Below are positions 8,148 through 12,788 of a stretch of DNA of 12,788 bases, piece after piece. The notes under the pieces were generated by a model. The model ran no database searches, had not been told where the DNA came from, and saw only the letters and a list, made by a program, of their open reading frames with translations. The stretch spans positions 1 to 12,788 of the forward strand of contig CAIYBQ010000314.1 in NCBI GenBank assembly GCA_903924445.1, given 5' to 3'. The first letter of the stretch is position 1, and every line of letters starts with the position of its first letter. The stretch comes from an uncultured Armatimonadota bacterium (GTDB lineage: Bacteria > Armatimonadota > Armatimonadia > Armatimonadales > Armatimonadaceae). Both the position numbers and the translations under genes were made by a program.

Positions 8148-8879
8148 TCAGTACGCCCCTTCCGCTTTCAATACTGCTGGTATTACACGCAATAACACCC
8201 AACAGTCAAGCAGAATAGAACGGTGACGCAGATATTCCAAGTCCAGGTCAACCCATTCCGAAAAAGTGAGTCTACTACGTCCTGTAACCTCGCGGAGGCA
8301 CAATAGGCCTGGTTTGCCCTGTAAACGAGATTTTTGCAGTGTGGAATATGCATCAACTTCTTTTGGAAGATGCGGGCGCGGGCCGACTAACGTCATCGTC
8401 CCGGAAAGGACTAACCATAGCTGCGGGAGTTCATCGATGGAAAGACGACGGATTGCACGCCCAACTCGGGTCACGCGCGGGTCGTTTGCCATCTTGAAAA
8501 TGACATCCCCAGCTTCGTTTTGAGCCGAGAGTTGCTCTTTGATTGCATCCGCATCGCGGCGCATGCTGCGAAATTTAGTGAATAGGAATTCGCGCCCGTG
8601 CTGACCAACACGAAGCTGTCGATAAAAGATCGGAGTCCCATCTTCCAGTGCGATACAAATCGCAACGCAGGCCATCACTGGCGAAAGCAAAATCAACGCA
8701 ATAGAAGAGACCACGATGTCAAGTACGCGCTTTAATGCCTCCTCAACGGCAGTAAGTGGGCGTACAGACCCCAGCTCACCGGCACAATGCTTGGAAACAG
8801 CAGCAGGTAACTTTACAGACATGGCACATCGGACACTTTTTCGGGCAATTCCATTTGAAACAGTCGAATTTTCAATCAT
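8148..8879 (-). CDS. polyprenyl-phosphate sugar-1-phosphate transferase (initiating enzyme), 243 aa
   Basis: A bacterial sugar transferase (PF02397, monotopic phosphoglycosyl transferase) that would move a sugar-1-phosphate from a UDP-sugar to undecaprenyl phosphate, starting repeat-unit synthesis. It has the compact form: a hydrophilic 48-residue N-terminus, one re-entrant hydrophobic helix (52-76) with its Ser-Pro kink (S66-P67), then the catalytic domain. Motifs: KFRSM (102-106), ND-PRVTRVGRAIRR-SIDELPQL with the catalytic Asp-Glu dyad D149-E150, LVGPRP (164-169), KPGLLCLREVTGRS (189-202) and the terminal GAY. The stretch 189-202 departs from the usual KPGITGLWQVSGRS at several positions. 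The large N-terminal domain of WcaJ/WbaP-type enzymes is absent. ATG at 8879 is chosen (GGA 9 nt upstream); GTG at 8909 and ATG at 8822 are alternatives. It is the first gene of the operon, downstream of an extended -10 element. Whether the sugar is glucose, galactose or a HexNAc is not readable. Confidence 0.94.
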   Translation of the reverse strand: MIENSTVSNGIARKSVRCAMSVKLPAAVSKHCAGELGSVRPLTAVEEALKRVLDIVVSSIALILLSPVMACVAICIALEDGTPIFYRQLRVGQHGREFLFTKFRSMRRDADAIKEQLSAQNEAGDVIFKMANDPRVTRVGRAIRRLSIDELPQLWLVLSGTMTLVGPRPHLPKEVDAYSTLQKSRLQGKPGLLCLREVTGRSRLTFSEWVDLDLEYLRHRSILLDCWVLLRVIPAVLKAEGAY

Positions 8880-8948
8880 CGGTGCATTTCCACGCAGTAC
8901 TCCCCGCACAGATTGTCAGGGGGTAGAAAATTCTCAACGAGAGTCACA

Positions 8949-8963
8949 CAGTGGTAGCCACTG
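8949..8963. promoter_or_regulatory. perfect 15-bp inverted repeat, candidate operator
   Basis: CAGTGG-TAG-CCACTG: 6-bp arms around a 3-nt centre, not extendable on either side. It lies in the divergent region, about 10-25 nt downstream of the predicted transcription start of the polysaccharide operon, and upstream of the plus-strand gene. The arms are short and the centre is only 3 nt, which fits a protein-binding site at least as well as an RNA hairpin. No second copy was noticed. Confidence 0.35.
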
Positions 8964-8979
8964 AATGCGATACAGCGAG

Positions 8980-8988
8980 ATTCTAACA
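8980..8988 (-). promoter_or_regulatory. extended -10 promoter element for the polysaccharide operon
   Basis: On the minus strand TGT-TAGAAT (8988 to 8980) matches the extended -10 form TGnTATAAT, with 5 of 6 bases in the -10 hexamer. No good -35 hexamer sits 16-18 nt upstream, as is usual for extended -10 promoters. Predicted start near 8973 gives a leader of about 94 nt before ATG 8879. The element overlaps the 8991 ATG region of the divergent gene only marginally. Confidence 0.4.
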
Positions 8989-9044
8989 CAATGATATTCG
9001 GTAAATGTTTCCCCATTCCTAAGTGGAATAATCATCGAGTCGGC

Positions 9045-9050
9045 TATACT
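9045..9050 (+). promoter_or_regulatory. TATACT -10 box for a probable leaderless transcript
   Basis: TATACT (5 of 6 bases of TATAAT) is followed by exactly six bases (TCACGG) and then GTG at 9057. Transcription starting about 7 nt after the box would begin at the first base of that GTG. No convincing -35 is present (best 3 of 6 at 9023-9028), and no Shine-Dalgarno precedes the GTG. Confidence 0.4.
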
Positions 9051-9056
9051 TCACGG

Positions 9057-9986
9057 GTGACTAAGCACCCCGATGCGTTTCCCGCATCCCACATTCTCTG
9101 CGATACGGGCGCTGCGTTCTGCAAACGCCTTGCTGCAGCCCCCGAATTCCTCCCCGATATCGACGAGCAGGCAGATAACTCTATCAAAATCCTCGTCCTA
9201 GCAGCCCTTCGCGTGCAAAATCATCTGACAGCGGTGGCGCCAGCCGTCTGCCGAACGCTTGGTAGCTTGGAGGCCGTGCGCTTCGACATTCGGCAAAGAG
9301 GTTGCATCTACCTTGTGTGGAATCCGACAGCAGAGGTGGTCGTAGGCGGAATCATCCCCGCGTTTCCAGAGCTCACCCTCGCACCGCATGAAGGCCGAAT
9401 TCTGACCACCGATGAGCCAATTGGCCCCAGTGAATCTCTCCTCAGCGCCTACTCCGGCCTCGTCAAGTCAACCGCCACCGTTATCAGCGCAGACATCCGG
9501 CCTGACCCATACGCCGGGGCATGCGTCGTTATCGGAGGCCGAGCCGGAGACACCCACGATGTGGTCATGTTCCACCGTGCAGGCGGCGAAGCACTATCCA
9601 TCACGATTGGCAACGTCCCGACCATTCACTCCATCGCTGACAATATTGTTGTCGCAGTCCCCGACCGCCTCCGGCGCTACATGGTCACCGCGAGTGGCAT
9701 CACCGCAGGCTCATACTTTGTTAATAGTGCAGGCGAAATCTCCACTTGGATGAACACCGAAATCACCGCAACCAGTGAGCTCACCGGGCATCTCGATCCA
9801 CTGCCTCTCGATGTCATCATCAACAACTATCCAGCCCAGCGCATTGATGACATTACGCTGCTTGAAGGCACAAACAGTATCCGCGCACGCTACGCAGGCA
9901 CGACGCCACCAGAAAATACACTTTTCCTCCCCGATGCCGCATGTTGGTGCGGGGAGCTTGCCCCTTGGAGGATTGAATCCGCTTGA
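9057..9986 (+). CDS. unrecognised protein of about 310 aa (331 aa if started at 8991)
   Basis: I do not recognise this protein. It has no signal peptide, membrane segment or known catalytic motif. The first about 80 residues look helical (FCKRLAAAP, SIKILVLAALRVQNHL); the rest is dominated by short hydrophobic beta-strand-like stretches (CIYLVWN, EVVVGGI, ACVVIGG, DNIVVAVP, RRYMVTASG), which could be a small beta-propeller or sandwich, but this is a weak guess. Several Cys are present, including a CWC near the C-terminus. An ATG at 8991 opens the frame, but its first 22 codons (with ATA, TGT and three Asn/His-rich codons) read unlike the rest and no ribosome site precedes it. GTG at 9057, six bases after TATACT, is a better leaderless start. 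The stop overlaps the start of the peptidase gene (TTGA), implying coupled expression and perhaps a joint function with the peptidase. Confidence 0.7.
   Translation: MTKHPDAFPASHILCDTGAAFCKRLAAAPEFLPDIDEQADNSIKILVLAALRVQNHLTAVAPAVCRTLGSLEAVRFDIRQRGCIYLVWNPTAEVVVGGIIPAFPELTLAPHEGRILTTDEPIGPSESLLSAYSGLVKSTATVISADIRPDPYAGACVVIGGRAGDTHDVVMFHRAGGEALSITIGNVPTIHSIADNIVVAVPDRLRRYMVTASGITAGSYFVNSAGEISTWMNTEITATSELTGHLDPLPLDVIINNYPAQRIDDITLLEGTNSIRARYAGTTPPENTLFLPDAACWCGELAPWRIESA
9967..9972 (+). promoter_or_regulatory. Shine-Dalgarno deciding the TTG start of the peptidase
   Basis: GGAGGA lies within the end of the preceding gene, 10 nt before TTG at 9983. No ATG or GTG is available in frame nearby, so this strong site supports the unusual TTG start. 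Confidence 0.65.
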
Positions 9987-12352
9987 GTCATTACCGTCAA
10001 CCAGCACCGCACATCACACAGGCAGTCCTCGCACCCGCAAACCCAACCATCACGTTTTCACCCGACAGAAAACACTTTCTCGCGATTGAACATCCAAGCC
10101 ATCCATCCCTGGATGCCTTAGCAAAGCCATTCCTAAAGCTTGCCGGCTCGCGCTGGGACCCAACGCGCCCCGGCTACCAAACAACCCTCCACGGCTCAGA
10201 AATCCGCATCACAAGCGTTGCAACCGGCCAGACACGAACGGTTACAGACCTGCCGGCCGGTATTCGAATCGATGGCGTTAACTGGAGTCCGGACAGCCAG
10301 TGGATGTCCGTTACGGCGGATATGGTTGACGGTGGCATCAGGCTCTATGTCATCGATATCGAAACACTGGCATCCCGCGAAGTCACCGGCCTACGCCTCA
10401 AGGATTCCCTGGCGGCAACAACGCAGTGGCTCCGCGATAGCTCGGCAATCTACGCAACGGCTGTCCCAGATGACCAACCGCCTTTCCCGCAGCCGACCGC
10501 AACCCCGGATGGTCCCAATATTCAGGAAAGCCACGACAAACGCACGCGCACAGCCACATATCAGGATTTGCTGACATCCCCACACGATGAAGCCTGCTTC
10601 GCGCACATCATCACTTGCCAGCTGGTACGCATCAGCGTTCAAGACCTTGCCATTGAACGCATCGGCGAACCCGTTCTTTTGGGCAGCTTCCGGCAATCCC
10701 CAGATGGCAACTTCCTATTGGTAACCATCCTTCAGCAGCCATTCTCGTACCGCGTCCCCGTGCACCTGTTTGCACGCTCTGTGCAGATTTGGACATCCAA
10801 TGGGGATGTGTTGCAAACCATTTGTGACATCCCGATGATGGATGAGATTCCACCGCAAGGCGTGCCGGTGGGTCCGCGGGGCATCCAGTGGATACGCCTG
10901 ATGCCAGCGACGCTTCTCTGGACCGAAGCCCTCGATGGTGGAGATCCGAAAGCGGAAGTTCCGCATCGTGACCGCCTGATGCTAAGCGAGATCAGCGCGA
11001 CCACGACAGATGAGCCACGCGAAATCGTGCGGCTGCAACACCGCTTTGCGGACATCGACTGGCTGCCACGCACTGGCGATGTAATCCTGACGGAATATGA
11101 TCGTGACCGGCGGTGGAGAACCAGCTGGCGGACATCCCTCTTCGATACCACCAACCGAGAGGAGCTGTGGAGCCTGTCCGTCAACGATGCGTACAACGAC
11201 CCGGGCGACTTGGTCTACGAGACGCTCCCGGATGGCACGAGCGTTGTTCGTGAGCGGGATGGCATTTGGTTCCTCACGGGACGTGGCTCAACGGCGGAAG
11301 GTGACCGGCCATTTCTGACGGCTTTTCACCCCGGGGATGGCATCACGGTCGAAGTGCACCGCTGCGGCGTAGATGCATTTGAAACCTTTGTCGGCTTCAG
11401 CCACGAGGAAGACTTGATACTGTCGCGCCAGGATCCGGCAACCCCGCCAAACCTCTGGCTCAATGGTCGTAACCTGACGGGCTTTGTGGACCCGCATCCG
11501 GACCTGACAGGGATGCACCGTGAGCTGGTCCGCTACAAGCGATCCGATGGCGTGCAGTTAACGGGAACGCTGTTTCTGCCGCCGGGCCACGATCCAAAGC
11601 GGGATGGCCCACTCCCCACGCTCTTCTGGGCCTACCCGGAGGAATATTCCGACCCGGCAACAGCCGGACAGGTGCGGGGTTCGGACCGTGTCTTCACCCG
11701 CCTCGCGGGCACAAGCCCGGTCTGGTTTGCCGCAGCTGGCTGGGCGGTGCTGGCGGATGCATCCGTCCCCGTTATTGGTGACCCAGACACGATGAATGAC
11801 ACATTTGCGGAGCAAATCGTGGATGCTGCCAAGAGTGCTGTAGACATGCTGGTATCGCGAGGTATTTCGGACCCGCACCGCATTGTCTGTGGCGGACACT
11901 CCTATGGCGCTTTTATGACAGCCAATCTGCTTGCCCATGCACCGGGTCTCTTTTCGGCGGGCATTGCCCGTTCTGGTGCTTACAACCGGACGCTGACTCC
12001 CTTTGGATTCCAGTCTGAAAGGCGTACGTATTGGGAGGCGCAAGAGATTTATCACCGCCTCTCGCCCTTTACCTATGCGGACCGAATAACGGACCCCATC
12101 CTCCTTATCCACGGAGCGGCTGACAACAATCCGGGGACTCATACACAGCAGTCAGAACGGTTTTACCAAGCTCTCGCAGCACACGGAGCGACGGTGAAGC
12201 TTGTTTTGCTTCCGCATGAGTCTCACGGCTACCGGGCGGCGGAGTCCATCCTCCACACGCTTGCGGAAATGCTGGACTGGGCGAACACCTGGAGCGACCA
12301 GCGGCTGGCTGACCGTAAGTGGTCTCCTGTACGTGGTAAGGTTAAGCCATAA
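9983..12352 (+). CDS. S9 family serine peptidase, glutamyl-endopeptidase (S9D)-like, 789 aa
   Basis: A prolyl-oligopeptidase-fold enzyme. The first about 510 residues are an irregular beta-propeller with repeated D-W-SPDS/SPDG-like blade motifs (NWSPDSQWMSV, RQSPDGNFLLV); the C-terminal about 260 residues are the alpha/beta-hydrolase. The nucleophile elbow is GGHSYGAF with S640; the acid is D714 in HGAADNNPGT and the base H748 in LPHESHGY, so the triad is complete. The stretches TANLLAHAPGLF, IARSGAYNRTLTPFGFQ and NPGTHTQQSERF match the chloroplast glutamyl endopeptidase (S9D) group much better than classical prolyl oligopeptidase or DPP-IV. No signal peptide is visible, so it should be cytoplasmic. 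It would cleave peptides, possibly after Glu, but substrate is inferred from family only. Start is TTG at 9983, overlapping the previous stop (TTGA) with GGAGGA upstream. Its TAA overlaps the ATG of the ABC ATPase gene (TAATG). Confidence 0.93.
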   Translation: MSHYRQPAPHITQAVLAPANPTITFSPDRKHFLAIEHPSHPSLDALAKPFLKLAGSRWDPTRPGYQTTLHGSEIRITSVATGQTRTVTDLPAGIRIDGVNWSPDSQWMSVTADMVDGGIRLYVIDIETLASREVTGLRLKDSLAATTQWLRDSSAIYATAVPDDQPPFPQPTATPDGPNIQESHDKRTRTATYQDLLTSPHDEACFAHIITCQLVRISVQDLAIERIGEPVLLGSFRQSPDGNFLLVTILQQPFSYRVPVHLFARSVQIWTSNGDVLQTICDIPMMDEIPPQGVPVGPRGIQWIRLMPATLLWTEALDGGDPKAEVPHRDRLMLSEISATTTDEPREIVRLQHRFADIDWLPRTGDVILTEYDRDRRWRTSWRTSLFDTTNREELWSLSVNDAYNDPGDLVYETLPDGTSVVRERDGIWFLTGRGSTAEGDRPFLTAFHPGDGITVEVHRCGVDAFETFVGFSHEEDLILSRQDPATPPNLWLNGRNLTGFVDPHPDLTGMHRELVRYKRSDGVQLTGTLFLPPGHDPKRDGPLPTLFWAYPEEYSDPATAGQVRGSDRVFTRLAGTSPVWFAAAGWAVLADASVPVIGDPDTMNDTFAEQIVDAAKSAVDMLVSRGISDPHRIVCGGHSYGAFMTANLLAHAPGLFSAGIARSGAYNRTLTPFGFQSERRTYWEAQEIYHRLSPFTYADRITDPILLIHGAADNNPGTHTQQSERFYQALAAHGATVKLVLLPHESHGYRAAESILHTLAEMLDWANTWSDQRLADRKWSPVRGKVKP

Positions 12353-12788
12353 TGTCCCTCGATTCTACTGGTGTGGCATCCGTTGAAAACCTCACCGTTC
12401 GCTATGGCACGAAGACGATTTTGTCGGACTTCTCCCTCGTCATCCCCGATGGCTGTACGGGTTTGCTGGGGCCAAACGGCGCCGGAAAAACAACCCTCCT
12501 CAAAACGCTTCTTGGCTTTGTAAGTCCGGCAGGCGGCCGTGGTCAGGTTCTTGGCCTCGATGTCGCAACGCAAGGGATGCTCATTCGCCAGAAGATTGGC
12601 TTGATGCCCGAGCAGGACTGCCACATCCCGGGGATGAATGCCGTCACATTTGTTGCGTATGCGGGCGAGCTTGCCGGGATGCCGGCATCCCAAGCCATGC
12701 GCCGCGCGCATGAAGTCCTTGAGTACTGCGGCCTCGGTGAAGCCCGCTACCGCAATGTAGAGACCTACTCCACGGGAATGAAGCAGCG
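12352..12788 (+). CDS. ABC transporter ATP-binding protein, 3' end cut by window end
   Basis: The first 145 codons of an ABC ATPase, read directly from the sequence because the frame runs off the window. Residues: an A-loop Tyr (Y18, VRYG), Walker A GPNGAGKTT (40-48), Q-loop LMPEQD (84-89, Q88), and the ABC signature beginning YSTGMKQ (139-145). Walker B and the H-loop lie beyond the window. The order, spacing and the MPEQD Q-loop fit the CcmA/GldA-like subfamily that partners with separate ABC-2 type permeases, so a membrane permease gene is expected next. Substrate is unknown. The ATG overlaps the TAA of the peptidase gene by one base (TAATG), giving translational coupling and suggesting that peptidase and transporter are made together. 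Confidence 0.93.
   Translation, partial: MSLDSTGVASVENLTVRYGTKTILSDFSLVIPDGCTGLLGPNGAGKTTLLKTLLGFVSPAGGRGQVLGLDVATQGMLIRQKIGLMPEQDCHIPGMNAVTFVAYAGELAGMPASQAMRRAHEVLEYCGLGEARYRNVETYSTGMKQ

Noticed and set aside
11558..12142. 194-aa minus-strand frame
   Set aside because: Antisense to the catalytic domain of the S9 peptidase, which is clearly the coding strand here.
12229..12711. 160-aa minus-strand frame
   Set aside because: Covers the antisense of the peptidase C-terminus and of the ABC ATPase; the plus strand carries Walker A, Q-loop and signature motifs.

Overview
The window carries two divergent gene sets separated by a short intergenic region (about 8880-9056). The organism looks like a bacterium with a two-membrane envelope, because the minus-strand set encodes a Wza-type export pore and a Wzc-type co-polymerase/tyrosine kinase. 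Base composition is moderate (roughly low-to-mid 50s % G+C by eye). I cannot name the taxon; a deep-branching group such as Armatimonadota would fit the mix of a Wzc with a Tyr/Gly tail and an S9D-type peptidase, but that is a weak guess.

Minus strand, read from 8879 down to 1: an exopolysaccharide/capsule operon of the Wzx/Wzy-dependent type. In transcription order it encodes an initiating polyprenyl-phosphate sugar-1-phosphate transferase, a fused Wzc-like chain-length regulator/BY-kinase, a Wza-like SLBB export protein, a Wzy/O-antigen-ligase-like polytopic membrane protein, and two GT4 glycosyltransferases. After an 89-bp gap comes a third, WbaZ-like GT4 enzyme, whose 3' end runs off the window. 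Most junctions are tight: three are TGATG stop/start overlaps and one has a 3-nt gap. The inferred division of labour is: the initiating transferase loads the first sugar on the lipid carrier, the GT4 enzymes extend the repeat unit, the Wzy-like protein polymerises it, and the Wzc/Wza pair controls chain length and export. No Wzx flippase or Wzb-type phosphatase gene is visible; they would have to lie outside the window.

Plus strand, 9057 (or 8991) to the window end: a tightly coupled three-gene set. It starts with an unrecognised protein of about 310 aa, followed by an S9-family serine peptidase closely resembling S9D glutamyl endopeptidases (789 aa, complete catalytic triad), then the N-terminal part of an ABC transporter ATPase cut by the window end. 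Junctions are TTGA and TAATG overlaps. The job of this set is unknown; peptide processing linked to export or import is one inference.

The divergent region holds an extended -10 element for the polysaccharide operon, a perfect 15-bp inverted repeat just downstream of it, and a TATACT box placed exactly where it would yield a leaderless GTG-initiated transcript of the unknown gene. No RNA genes, CRISPR arrays, insertion sequences or integration scars were seen. The pentamer GGATG/CATCC is markedly over-represented across the whole window.
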